Positions 37,703 through 51,299 of a stretch of 64,000 nucleotides of DNA are shown in pieces. A program made the translations under genes and the position numbers. The stretch is from Acanthaster planci (lineage: Eukaryota; Echinodermata; Asteroidea; Valvatida; Acanthasteridae), in NCBI RefSeq assembly GCF_001949145.1, contig NW_019091486.1, forward strand, positions 586,691 through 650,690, written 5' to 3'. A model generated the notes under the pieces. That model was not told where the DNA came from. It ran no database searches and saw nothing but the letters and a program-made list of their open reading frames with translations. Each line of letters starts with the position of its first letter. Position 1 is the first letter of the stretch.

Positions 37703-37861
37703 TCCCACACAGTAGTTGTGGGGACATACACTCGACATTTCACCTATTTTGTGGGGACCAAAAACGTTGTGGGGACTCAGAAAAGTCACCACAACCCGGT
37801 TCACATTTCCCTAACAAAAGAACTTGTCCCCTGAATGCGGTGAATGCCTACCCATCACTAC
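37703..37861 (-). repeat. Lone inverted copy of the 129-bp repeat
   Basis: The reverse complement matches the units at 32051-32438 (CAAGTTCTTTTGT, GAGTCCCCACAACG, GTCCCCACAAAATAGGTGAA) at lower identity. It also includes the TATGTCCCCACAACTAC tail that follows the last unit at about 32441-32460. This shows that the original dispersed unit is longer than the tandem period and that the 32-kb array arose by local amplification. Confidence 0.75.
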
Positions 37862-40800
37862 ATGTGCACTGTACTAGTGTGTGCGCATCGTAGAGGTGCG
37901 GGTACTATACATGTATAGTATGTAAAACCTACCTGTAGAGCGCTGACTCATGTACAAAGTCATGCCTGCTGGGCGCATATCCATGATTGTGCACAAACCT
38001 ATGAGAAAACTGATAATGTAATTGGTACAGCTTTTATATGGCTAAATTTGTATATCCGCGTCTGTATTCTAAAATGATACACCAATAAAGCGGATACACA
38101 AACCTACATGTAAATGCACAGTCAGTAAATCAGCGTTTCAGTTTGCTCTAAGCCATAAAAGAATCCGTAAAGGGGTGCGTGTATGCGCTGCATATGGATT
38201 TTGCTGTGGTATTTTTTATCGGATTTTATCAGTACCCGAGGCGCATGACAGCCGCTGCTCCAGAGCCGTCAACTCACTTCTTAACACCGACTGATTTTAA
38301 GGGAAGGACTTTATAATTTAGCTGAACTTATTCATCGAAAGACATGCATAAGAAATCGGACGACCTTGCTGGAGCTGTAGGGAGACATTCGATTTGAAAT
38401 AACAATCTACGGATGTAAATAAACATACAGTATTGTGCCACTGCTCTGTACAAGTGCGTCTTATTCAAAAGACGTGCTGACGTTCGCATGTGTTGTAGTT
38501 GCGCATTGTAGAATAAATTATTTAACATTTATTCTATTGGATTTTGAATGCTCTACAAGCATGCACAAAAACCATGGAATCAAAATTTCTGTGCCCAGGA
38601 AGGCATCAAATTTTCTCCATGTGGAGAATGAGAAGTTAGCGCTCTACATGTGTGTACATGTACATAGTCTGAATAGGGTTAACCTTAAACCTCTTTCTGC
38701 ACGTACGTGTATGTGCACAAATACATGTAAGAGGAGCTGAGATTTTGAAGGAATGGGGCTGTGCTGGACCTTGAGCTGCTTATGCTCAGTCATGTGACAG
38801 ACCTCCCCCCTTTACAGCACTCTGTGTGAAGCAGGCCTGCATGTACATGCATGTATGTACGTAACATGCACGCAGGGTTTCATCTACAGGTAGGATTGAA
38901 ATATCTACACTCTACATGTGCCTGTCCCTTCCAGGTCAAAAACTGTCTGTCCTCTCCTAGGAAATCTTTTTTACTCCCACACCCTTTGTTGTATAAATCT
39001 GAGCCCGAGGCCTTATTTTCACTGCAACTTGTATCAGTATTTTGAAGGCAATGTGAAGACTCGTTCACCAATGTGTCAGGTTTGCAAGTAAAAAAAAAAG
39101 GAGGCTTGTAAATTTTGAACGAGTAAAGCCTGCCTGTCTAAATTTGTTCCTGCCTTTCCTCGGGACAGGTGACAGGTGGCTACTGATGACACACTCTCTT
39201 GCACAGCATGCTGTATTGTATGTACCGGTACATTGTACACCTATGTACTATGAACGCGATGCACTTTTACATGCATGTATTGCGCAAAATATTAATACCG
39301 TTAAGCATACGGTATCAACAACATGCACTTTTTGCCTAGACCCGTTCTTTTCAATTTTTGTCTAAATCGTGCCATTTCTCAAGAGGCGGTGAGTCACTAG
39401 CTGGATTGCAGCTAACATTACCGGCACATTGAGATGCGCGGATGCAAACTGTGTCCTGCGAGCGGCAGGTTACCGGTATGTAAATTGGATGGATGAAATA
39501 TAAATTTGCCATTATGCTGAGCTGGAATACAGAGATAATGGAGGACAATTACAGCCAAACCACCTCTGACATTTTCAAGTGCACATGTGCATGTACGTAC
39601 TATGTATGGAACTTTAAGGGTAGCCACAATCAATTTGTTGTGTACAGACCTTCAAAAAGCACCTTTGTGTCTCAGTTAACCTTATTTTCAACATTTATGT
39701 CAAGGGCAGTTTAGTATCTTTTTTGGGTGTTATGCTAATGAGTGCTTCCAACGTCGTCCAAGGAAGAAAGCCTCAAAAAGTCCTGCATTTAATGTGTAGA
39801 TTTCGCTGGACTAAATTTTCTCTTCTTTGCTGATTCAAAAGTGAATTGCATTTCGGGCACCAGTCCCTTTCCCGGAAATGTTTACATTTTTCAAGTAACT
39901 TCTGGGTTCACACACACAAAAAAACTAAAAAAACCTACCTGTATCTTCAGAACTTTGTCTGCCCTGGATAACATCACAGCAACAGTGCTTAAAATGTATA
40001 CATCCAAATACAAACACATGGAGGAGGGCAAAATTATTTTATACACTGTTGAGTACCAGATTGCAGATATATTGTGCCAAAGAAAAAACTCATTGCTGCT
40101 GTACACTTTAAAGGAGTCTGGGCAGAGGCAATTTTCTTCTAACGTAAATCTTTGAAAACCCTTCAATTTGCATGCATCCAATTAACCTCATTTTCAACTT
40201 TTATTTTGCCATCTTTGCGGTATTTCGGTGCAATTTTGGTTGTTATCCTCATATGAGTTTTCACTAATATTATAGCAATATTTTGATGTCATTCTGGGCA
40301 GAAAACGGTACAGCCAGCACAAAAACGTTGATGGTGGATATTTTGCTGGACCGTAACAGGTTTCGTAGTTGTTGACTGATTGTTGTTTCAGTGTATGACA
40401 AAACAGTCAAAGGCCAAGGAGCAAAATGTGTAAATATGTCACATGTACAATGTACAGTACATGTACGTTATTTTTTTAAGCATATTTTTGGTTCACAATT
40501 TGAACAATTCCCCTAACAAGACAGTGTCTTAACTGTCTTCACAGCATGTCTTCACAGCAATAGTGCCCCTATTTAATACATGTACATGTATAGTAGTTGT
40601 CCAGAAAAGCCTAGAGTACTTCACTTTTCAACTCAATACGTCAAAATGAAATGCTGACTAGTATAGGATACATGTAAGAATAGATCAAGGTTACTCAAAA
40701 TGACAATGAACATCTGAAAAAAGTGTTGAAAGAGAACTGGATGACAGAGGAAAGGATAATATTTCAATCATCTTTTGTCCTTCCCGTTTCCATGGCTGAA

Positions 40801-42213
40801 TCGGAAATTAAGCTTGACACAAGGGACCATTTTTCAACTTGTCAGCAAAGGCCAAATAACAGAGGTGCAATCCGTTGTCGTTCCATCACGAAGTGGTACA
40901 ATGGAAAACACTAACAATAGAGGGAAAGCAAATCGCCTTTCCTTATGTCTGTGTAAGGCTGGGTGGATTTTCAGAACTGCCCCCAGAAGACATGAAACTA
41001 AACCCTCAGTCCAAAAATTTGCCAGGAATTTCTTTGTCCACTGTTTTCTTTTTATCCGAACTGAGCAAAAGGTGGAATAACAATTTCTGCATGTACATAG
41101 CCCGTTTTTTTCCTGAGCTTTCTCCCTTCTCAATAATTTCGCACCTGAGGCCAGATGGAGCACAGTGGTTTGGTGGGTGAAAATTTCTTAAGAGATTTCA
41201 TCTGTGTCCTGCTGAGAGGACTAGTTCATTTATCACATGATCCTGACAGGCCTTTTAGGGGCAAGTGAATAACAGGCACCAACTGGGGGTAACCGATTAT
41301 TGTCAAGGAGGCACAGCACAGAGCTGATGATGTCTACAAGGTACGGGGTACTAGTAACTTGGGGGGAATATAAGTGGCATGTGGCTGGACCGGGCATTTC
41401 AGAGATTGTCAGAGAAACAATGAGAGCTCGTGGAGCAGGTGCAAAGGGATAATGAGACAAGAACTGAAGAGACAAGAGACGGTGCGTGTTTGTTGGGATG
41501 CGCAGGATGACGAATACTGTCTGGAGAGAAGAGGCGAGGATGAGACAAGAGGAACATCGGGGGATCGAGGCAGACGTGACGGCAAAAGAGAAAGAAAGAA
41601 GATTTGTGTGCGGCTGACAACATTTTACAATGTACATGAAGAAGGACTTTGAGCAGGAATGAGGAGCAACGCGAGGCAACAAAGAGGAAGTGGGAATGGG
41701 AAGAAAGATGAAGACATTAAATTTGTAAGAGGAGAGACATACCAACCACTGATTTTGTACTGGTACATGTAAACGTACCGGCACATGTAACTCTTAGAGA
41801 AAAAATGGAGAATAAAGATTATAGAAAGGAATTGCCGGTACATACATGTACACATGTACATGTATATTTGGAGGAATTTCTTTCACAGCTCTTGCAATAA
41901 AAATACTCTACCTGTACATGTGGTACTAGGAAGCCAAACATTTTTTTTCCCTAGAGGATCGTATACTGTTACTTCGGTATTTTCCAAAGATTTGTCTAAA
42001 GACCCTTCAGCAATTTCTTCCAATTCTGAAACTTAATAGTCTGTACCATACTATCCAAAATACAATGTACCATAAGTGTCAACATGTTAATACCTGCACA
42101 TGTACTGGTACATGTACATTTGTATAAATGGGCAATACCACAGAGAAGGGGAAAAGGTACAAATGGAAATTGAACAGGCCTAAATCTGCACAGCAAGCAT
42201 CACAACCACAAAT

Positions 42214-42458
42214 GTGACCCGCTCTGCAAAAAGGTGTATTAAGTTGCCCCAATGCAAAAATGCGTAATGGCCCATTCCATGTGCCAAGGGTGAACATGTA
42301 CTTGGAAATCTTTTGAGGCCAGTTGCTTGACCAGAAAGCCTCTGTTGCTAAGGAAAACCAAGAGAGTGTCTAATTTACAATGTAAGTTTAATGTTTCTGT
42401 TTATGTTTAAAAGGCATTATTACATGTATCTCAAAAAGCATGCGTGATTAAATGAAAC
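42214..42458 (+). mobile_element. MITE-like element, 3'-truncated copy (family of 54941-55337)
   Basis: Begins GTGACCCGCTCTGCAAAAAG and aligns closely with 54941-55170, sharing GCCTCTGTTGCTAAGGAAAA and CCAAGAGAGTGTCTAATTTA. Similarity stops near GTGATTAAATGAAAC and no right terminal repeat is present, so this copy lacks the 3' part. Confidence 0.75.
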
Positions 42459-45400
42459 TGTCAAGTGGTCAAAGAGAAAGGTTCAAATTCTCTGCTGAAA
42501 GAGTTTTTGGTTTATTATACTGATCTCTTCTGTGTTCAAGCTTGTATACATGATACTGTAGTGGATAAACACATGTGTGTACATGTAAATGTACATTATG
42601 TAGTGACCATGGTCAAAAGCTTTTGACTATACTTCAAACCATAGAGCAAGATTATGCATGTTCAAACTAACAAGACAGTGCACATGTACAGTACAGGTAC
42701 AACTCCTGGTAGACATACATGTACATGTACAGAATCTTGCAAAGGCATGTTTTTTAAATTCGTGTCCATGTTTTGTAATTTGTTACTGGAGTGTTGAAAA
42801 AAAAGAGGTTTTGAACACTGTCTCCTTTGATCATCTCCCCCTATAAAATATACACGTACATGTACATGTACTAGCACACCCATGATCTCAAGATACGGGT
42901 ACTGGGTACCGGGTGCTAGCTATCACATGAGGGGCTGCATGCAACCCACACACACGTTACATATATGTACATGTACGTGTAGACGGAAAAGTACTCTGCT
43001 GTACCGGTATCTTGATCATTTGTCCAAAAGATTCAGCTTTCCTGGGTATCAAATTAATTTTCTTTCGCTAGGAGCCCCAAGACAGGCACTTGACATGTCC
43101 GGAGCATCTGTCTAAGAAGGCGCGGTCCCCTTCTAACCTGGGATATTGTCACAGGAGGTTTGGAGGGTAGGGAAATTATGGCGTCTAATTACAGAAGCTG
43201 GGTGAGGGGAGGGGGTGAGGGGGAAGATGTTGAGTCACAGCTTCTGATTGGAGGAGAGACTGCACGGGATTTGTAAGTTCTCTACAATTTGTACCGCACA
43301 AATTTCACATTTCTTTTTGCCGATTAATTTTCAAAAGTTTTGCTCCACATTAAAAAAATACACATGGGAGTATTTTACATTTAACGAGTATAGTGTACAT
43401 GTAGTTTACACATGCATATATGTACCGTTTAAATTCATGTTTGCCTACACATGTATGGTACCATACAGCATGTGCATCGTGTTTCATACAATGCAATGAA
43501 GTTTTCTTTCCGGTAGAATCACTTTTCGTGCAAGTTTAAACTCTTTTTTAATGTGCATGTACCGTATTCTGGTTAAAATCTTTTTTAGGGTTGCAATGTG
43601 GTGGTGATGCACCTGTACAATGTAAGCGAAGTGTAAAATGCACTTTTTTTAATCGTTCAAAATTGACAAAGCTTTTCCAGACAAGTGAGGGCGCTGTTAG
43701 TGTGATGTACATGTACATGAATTCCAGAAAGGCACTGTTTTGTTTGCATTCATGTTCAAATCTATGTACTTGCTCTATGAAAAGATTTGAGAAAAGGTTG
43801 CTCACTGGTTTCTGGCCATTATATGGCAATAAACTGCTGAAGGAAATGAAAACCTTCAATAGCGCAGTATAATCAATCAACATGATCAAGCAATTTAGTC
43901 TGTGCACAAATCAGTTGAGGTTCAATGCCACAGACTGCATCACTGTTTGCCATGAATATGCAAATTATTCACATGAGCATAGAAACCACAGAGGCCCCAA
44001 AATGCCAAAAAATAATACAGATTGAAATTATGGTACATGTAACCCCCCAAGTAGTGGAAACTCAAAGGCACTATTTCAAGGATTTTTGTCCGACAGAAAA
44101 AAATTCGCAAAAATAAAATAACAAAAATCACATCATAAAGCAGTCCAGCAGTAGCGGCTGATGTACATGTATACATGATTCTGGTTACTGGATCAGTCTG
44201 ATGCATGATGTATGTAAATTTATACATGTACACGATGTATACATGTACGTACGACTGCATGATATTAGTATACGTACATTGTACATGTGCATGCACCTGT
44301 AGGCTGTCTATGTATGCGCATACATGTAAATCATGTCACGTTCATGGGTACAATACATGTAAACATGTTTACAGTGTCACCGACTTCGGCAAATTTGACA
44401 TGCTCTATTCCAAACACGACCTGGTTCCCCAATCATGGTTCCAAAAGAAAAGAAAGTGACGTACATTTATGGTGATTTAACGTACATGTACATTGTTCTG
44501 CACATGAAAACACGTACATGTACCCTACACAAGTGTACAATACACATGGGTAGGCCTTCTCTTTGTTAAAGGCAATATCAGTTCCTTTTGTTAGGAACGT
44601 CGGAACTGCACTGTGTGCATAGGAATTTGTCCCTGTGACATTTTTGGTCTACATACAATGCACAATGTACAGTAGTGTTTGCATACATTGTACGTACATG
44701 TACAGTATAGTGTAGTCCCCATAACCCAGTTATTACATGTGCATGTATGTATGTGTCTGTCCAAATCACTAGGACCCTACAAATCACTATTTCAAAGAGC
44801 ACTTCTAACAAAAACATGTTTTCTCTGATTTTATCAGAATGACGCAATCTACATTCAGAATTCGCATCTTGGCATAAAACAGAAAAAAAGCTATTTTTAA
44901 GCTTGTTATGGTTGAGCTCTGAAGACAAATGACACTGCGTTCGATTTGGATGCTTCCATATTTATTTGAACAGATGAAATCTGAGGAAACAGGTGCTCCT
45001 TAAACTTTGGGCATGGCAAATGGTAAAAAAGTGATCTGTAGAATGCTACACCCACATGTGTACATGTACAATGTACATGTACATGTATGTGTAGAACTTC
45101 ACACACAACACCAGTGAACATTACCTACTAGTATAGCTACATGTACATGATTGCACAGTCTCTCAAATCGCAGGGATTTAAATGCTTACTGTAACAAGAG
45201 TGTAGGCCCTATACTGGCAGGTGTATTTACGCATTATCAGCTCGAGAGGGACAGAATTTTACATTTTTTTGGCAATACAAATTTCAGTGCCAATCTACTT
45301 GTACATCCTTGGTAGACAGACTGCTGATTCATTTCAAGTCACTTGACCCGAATTGTTAAAATCACACAGTGGAGATCAACAACTTTTCCCACAACCCGAC

Positions 45401-48400
45401 AACTTTCAGACATTATTCAACTCACTGGCCCTGGAAAGCTACTTGCTTCCCCTCACCTGTCAAATTTCTGAAAAAAAGGGTTCAATTGGGCCTTCGGTCT
45501 GTTCATCCTTCACATCAGATGACACAATGACTATTCTCACCTACCCACCAGACCTTAATTTGAAAATAAGCCTCCCCCAGACACAGAATGGGGGATTCCC
45601 TTTTGTAGATCACCAGATCTGTATTTAATACAAAGCACTGTCAAGCCCAGGTCGCCTAGGTGAGTGGATTTATGGGGTGGCCATCTGGTTTCTTTCTTGG
45701 AAGATCCTTGTCTCTCTTCCTCATCCTCCCAGCAGGCCTTGGAGCAGTGGATTTGCAGAAGTGGCAGTCTGGCACTGCAGTAGGGACTGGCATTCCTGAC
45801 CTCATAATGAGGTCAAGTCAAGTCTGGGATCCCCAGTGGGGTGGCACTTGATTGCACCACACTGCTGGCTGGGGAGTGCTCATTCCTACTAGCACAACGT
45901 CTATTACCCTGATCGGGCTGCAGATGGAACAAACTTTGGTTGAGAGGTTACATACACTTGGACTGAAAGTCCTGAATTTCAATGTTTAAGATTTTGCAGA
46001 TTCTTGGAAACCATATACATGTACAAAGTAGGCCTGCACAGTAGCATTTTCTTTTCAAACAAAATTTAACAATGACAGAACTACGGTACATGAACGAACT
46101 TGATTATGACCCAAAACAATAACACAAGTTCTTTCAGTCAGAATCCAAAATTTTGTACATTTATGTATATTTGTACAAAATACATGTACATGTATCCAGT
46201 ATAAATAGGGTTGGTAGATCAAGCTTCCCCGTAGGAATGAATGTTACCAGTACTATGAGTAAAATATTGATAGGAAAACAAAATGGGGTGCCAATGAAAC
46301 TCTATACAGTAAAACAACATTTAGTCAAATCTCGTTAAGGACAAATTTTCTTTTGTTTTAAATTTGAAAAATTTCTCTATGGAGGCTTGCTTCAAGCAGA
46401 ATCAAATGAAAAGCTACAGAAATCTTGCGACAATTCAAAAAGTAAATTATTCATTAAACAATTTAAAAAAGAATAAAAATTTTCAACACGGCAAGAAGTG
46501 TTGCTCATCTCTTAAATCTTGCTCAGATCACGGCTGGAAATACTCCTAGATGAGAGAAGTTATATGTACCGGTATTATTGATTATAATGTACAGATGTGT
46601 GACTTATTGCAACTGATTTTGTATATATGGTTTGCTCATCATCAATCTGTCAGTCGGTGTGATCAAATATTCAGATATTTGATCAAATTGAAGCTCGAAT
46701 ATTCAAATAGTGAATTATTCAAATTGACTCAGCCCTACAAGTGATACTACAGTATGTAGATTACCGGTGCACTAGTTGCTAAGTGTTTCTAATATTTATT
46801 GTACAAAGTGTAAAAGACTAAATCTCAGGGACGTGTATCCTTTGTGGCATAGCGAACAAATATCGGTACAATCGGTATCACGAAGAAAAACAGCGATTTA
46901 AAATCAAAACCAACAGCAAATAAAACTTTCATCGGCAGCTACCAGTAACAAGGGCACCCCTTCATATTAGACGAGCTACCAGTGTTATAATTTTTTAAAA
47001 ACTCATCTGTTTAAGGTGGAATTTGAATAACTGGGAACACTCTGGATGGTGGTTGTATAACAGTCCGTTGTTTTAAATATTGACATAGGTTACAAGTGTT
47101 TTGTTATCTTTATCAGTAGTTGTGTAATATTTCTTTGTTTACATGTTTGCTGTAAATTCTTATCAATTTGTATTCCTTTCTTAACTTGAGTACATGTACG
47201 TAATTCATTGTAATGCGTTCGTGGACATTGCATGGAATGAACACAATACGATTTTAATTGATAATAATATAGTGTACCAGGAGGTATGTGCCCATGCCAA
47301 ATTTCTCTTGTTGAGCAGTTGAGGAAGTCACTTGAGACTGAGTTGTTGGGACAAAAAAACATGTACTGTACTGGTAGGCATACCCTACATGTACATGTAG
47401 GTCCCACGGTAATTACATGTATTTTCAGTCCCAACATCATGTCTATGTTTTAGCACATGTTAAGACATGTGTACATGCTTCACTGTTCCAGTGCGAACAG
47501 CCCAACACTATTTCCCTATAGCTGTGAATGAAGTACTTGACACCTTCTGAGATGCCATTTGCTGACCTCATCAACACCTCATTAACCTGGGCAGATTAAC
47601 TGGACTTTGATTACCGCATCCATCAAACGCCCATCACCCACAGGAAATCTACCCGGCTCACCTGCACTTGAAACTGTGGCATGCTGCTTCAATCCAGGAG
47701 AGTTGATAAACATCTTGCTGAAATATTTCCAAGCATTATAACTTTATCAAAAAACAAACAACTAGCGGGACCAAAACTGCACCTGTGTTTTAATTTGCCG
47801 AGCTTCCATCGTCTTCGCATCTATTCTGAGATGGAAATATCATGTTTGTTTGCATGTGCGGTACACATGTGCAGGAAAAAGTGGGGCCTTAAGACCGGTA
47901 CATGTACTTCATGCACAGGCGACCACAAACCACGTGTCATCAGATCAAATCTTTGCACTGTGAATTTGCAAAGTTTGAATACATTTTAATTCTAGAGAAA
48001 TTTCGCTTTAAATCTTTTGTGGCATCAAATTTGCCGTTATTTGCGTCACTTTCACATATGCCTGTCGTATGAACCGGCCTTAACTTTGTAAAAACCCAGC
48101 ATCCAAGGCCTTTGTACCTGAAAGTTTACAGTTCATTTAACTGCTTTTATTAAAGACAGTCCAAAGAATGTTTTTTTTCTTTTAAAACAGCAAAAAATGC
48201 TAAATGGCTTACCTTTTTTTTTTCACCATTTCAATTTTTTTCCCCTTCCACAGACTCTTTTTTTTTTTCACTTTCATCAGTTGTTTTTCGATTCTTTGTT
48301 CTTTTGTTTTTCATTTCAATGAAATTGAAGGTAGTTTTCCTCCGGTAGCAGGAGTCAATGACACCAAAAGTGTTTGGTTTTGTGCTCAGTCTTATCATCC

Positions 48401-48916
48401 ACTTTGGAAGCTGGAATGTCCGCAGGTGTGAAGTCTGAATGGATTCGTGTTCCAGCTTACAGTATATTACTTTACGTTCAGGTACATACATGTGTACTGC
48501 TGTACATCCCTGTTCCTAGTTAAGTACTATCATTTGTAAACCCATTAATTGTATGTGATCTAGTCATTAAGGGCTGAACACCTTTGGCAAAAGGTGAAGG
48601 AGGGGTAGGGGTGTGAAGTGAATGACTGCAAGGGGGTGGGGAGGCCAAACTGCTCTTCCCTTTTGAGAAATGGTTTTCATTTAAATGTTGTTTGTCCCCC
48701 CCCTCCACTTTGGATCCTCCAACTGTCCTGTGATACATGTACATGAACATGTAAATCAACGATAGTATCACGCTGTAATTGTTTGATGTATCCATTCACT
48801 GTACTCGTCATGTATGTTTTATGTATTCAACAAGAATACAGTAGGGTCACATGGCTACCCAAGGCGAATACAAAATGAAGTGAATTTGACGTCATAAATC
48901 ATCTGCAGTGGATCTC

Positions 48917-49110
48917 CAGTGTTGTAGTCGAGACCATCACAAGACCAGGCACAAGACCAGTCACAAGTAGCAGGTTGAACAATGACAAAGGAATGCTTTT
49001 ATTGGAGTTCATTTGAATAGCTTGTGACTTGAATTCAGACTGGAGGTTTTGTGCTGGTCTAGTGTGGTCTGGTGAAGGTCTTAAATTAATTGGTCTCGAC
49101 TACAACACGG
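48917..49110. mobile_element. hAT-like non-autonomous element with 8-bp target-site duplication
   Basis: The element starts CAGTGTTGTAGTCGAGACC and ends GGTCTCGACTACAACACGG, about 19 bases of terminal inverted repeat. It is flanked on both sides by TGGATCTC (48909-48916 and 49111-49118). A CAGTG-type end with an 8-bp target duplication is characteristic of the hAT superfamily. At 194 bases it has no transposase. Related interior sequence occurs at 14350-14460 and 15430-15550. Confidence 0.8.
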
Positions 49111-49404
49111 TGGATCTCGCTCAACTTGAGATGTGTTCCACTTTGGCAATTCGCAACACAAATTCATTCATCCGATGTCATAGATTTGTGTTGCAAGTGG
49201 GTGCCTTCACACCACCACCTTGAAGCAAGCTGTAGCCTAGTGACCGTGTAGCCATCCACAAACACTGTGCTCAGACCGGGCTTCTTGGGTGTTCTCACGG
49301 AATTGCGTGGGCAGTCTCTGACTGGTGACTGCTTCATCACCAGAAATGTACAAGTCATGGGGTGTTTTCATTCTGCAAAGTTTCTTTCCATCACATGTAC
49401 ATGT

Positions 49405-49644
49405 AGTTCAGATGGAAAGTACACCAATACCATAAACAGTACACTTTGTACAGAATTTTAACAGAGTTCAGATGAAAAGTACACCAATACCATAAACTGT
49501 ACACTTTGTACAGAATTTTAACAGAGTTCAGATGAAAAGTACACCAATACCATAAACTGTACACTTTGCACAGAATTTTAACAGAGTTCAGATGAAAAGT
49601 ACACCAACACCATAAACTGTACACTTTGCACAGAATTTTAACAG
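49405..49644. repeat. Tandem array of four 60-bp units
   Basis: Four units start AGTTCAGATGAAAAGTACAC (the first has one change) at 49405, 49465, 49525 and 49585 and end AATTTTAACAG. Only about one to three substitutions separate neighbours. The 60-base period is divisible by three, so the minus strand reads as a repeating open frame (YSLWYWCTFHLNSVKILYKV), but no start, splice or domain context suggests a gene. Confidence 0.92.
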
Positions 49645-50343
49645 AGTGTTGTTATTAAATAAACTAAACTCCATGGCATCAGTAAACTGACGAATTCCTA
49701 TACTGTACAGTGCATGGGATTTGATGTTCGGAGGTAAAACAAACATCAGGAAAACATCTGGAGTGCCCTCCGTAGACAAATCAAATCAGTTGTACATGTA
49801 CATCTACCTGTAAAAAACTTACCAACATGTATATTGTATGGTACATCGAGGGGATCTTCAGTGAGGTATACAGTACATATATACATGTACGTGTACATGG
49901 AATCCCTATACATATATGTGTGGGCATAAGGTGGACGAATTTGTAACCCCCTGCCAGTAGCAATAGTTGGTGAAAGTCAATCGAAGTTGTCATTAAATGT
50001 ACCATTTCGGATCATGCTCTGAAGTGACTGTCTTATGAGGCCATATGAAAAAAAAAGATTGGTGAGAGTCCTTTTTTTTAAAAATCTTGGACGGGAGGGC
50101 TTTTTATTTTCAGTTCAACATACATACATGTGCATCTTTGGTAGATTGGTAAATATTAAATAAAGATCAGTTTCCTCTATGACATGAGTTTTACTTATCT
50201 TCTTAAGGAAAGGGTTTTACATATGTACAAATCATTCATCACAAAAGGAGGTAGGGGTTGCTCAGCCAGGCAAAAGTAAGAGGGTTTTCTCAGAGAGGGT
50301 CACGGTGCTGTAGCACTGTAAAGTGGAATCTGTATCTGGGAAT

Positions 50344-50515
50344 GGATGCCGCTATTGCGTACTGATCCAGCATGCTGCAGCGGTCGAAGCCGCATCCGAA
50401 TTACTGGCTATGGCTGCAACCACACTGTACAAAGTGGTTGCCGCCTTGCCGGCTGCTCGTTTTTCCATAGCGGCTGCAACCGCAGCCAATACAATGATGC
50501 GGCACACACAAACAT
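50344..50515. repeat. GC-rich foldback segment
   Basis: GCTGCAACCAC (50414-50424 region) pairs with GTGGTTGCCGCC across a 10-base loop, inside a patch with repeated GCAGC, GCGGC and GCAACC words that contrasts with the AT-rich surroundings. It may be a decayed inverted-repeat element. No protein similarity is apparent in its Ala-rich frame. Confidence 0.4.
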
Positions 50516-51299
50516 GCTAACGATTTGGTGAATCTCAACCTCATTCCCATGGGCTCACTTTTGGAGTCAAGGTTGGGTGAATCTGCACTCATACATGTCG
50601 ATGTTCTGGATTAACTGGCAATTTCCGAAAGTATTGTTTCCAAAGCACGTAAAAGAAAAATCGCTAAATCTGAACGTGGGATCATCCAAAAGGCTGTTTT
50701 TTTTTTCAATAAATAAAAAAATTTTAAAAATGGGGGTGGGCGTACATGTATTTCTGAGGGGCAGGCGGGACGATCACCAACTACGTGTACATGTAGGCCT
50801 ACATGTATTTTTTTTATGTGACCTTAATTTAGTCTAATTATACAATTTAGTCTCTGCAAAGTTGTCTCAAAAAAATGGCAAAGTTTTTCCTGCTGCAGTG
50901 CTTCTTCTGGTCATGCTGGTACACATTTCCACATGCGTGTAGGCCTACATGTACATGTACTGTACCGGTATCGATACACATGGGGCCCTCAGTGTGAATA
51001 AAAAGAAGCTGATGTGATAAACATTGACGGTAAAATATCATCAGTACATATTTTGTGGAAAAAAAAAATACAGGCCAGGAAGGTTGGATGCACAAGTATT
51101 TGTTTGCACAGGGAAGCCTCCAAAAGAAACGGAAGGGATTGCCTCATCACTTCCAATTTATTTCATTAGATTTAAAAGACGGTTACTTCAGGACCAGAGT
51201 AGAGAGAATCAAATAGGCAATGGTAATAACTCATATTGTATGTTGTGGCTTGAAGCTCTCTGACCTTTTGATGCCGCCCAGTAATTTAGTTTAATACAC

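Larger units (their letters stand above)
32439..48916. other. Gene-free tract
   Basis: No coding exon with supporting splice signals is visible. ACATGTAC simple sequence is abundant, especially near 34510-34530, 35800-35820, 36995-37010, 42715-42730, 44160-44530 and 45055-45090. Recognised elements are a foldback at 33668-33775, the MITE copy at 36264-36443, a lone inverted copy of the 129-bp repeat at 37703-37861 and a truncated MITE at 42214-42458. Confidence 0.55.

Noticed and set aside
41233-41784. 183-codon minus-strand frame opposite a purine-rich plus strand
   Set aside because: Ser/Leu/Pro-rich composition is explained by the purine/pyrimidine strand bias; no domain, no splice partners.
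49391-49624. Minus-strand frame with a perfect 20-residue peptide repeat
   Set aside because: Produced by the 60-bp tandem array; no start context, splice sites or domain.
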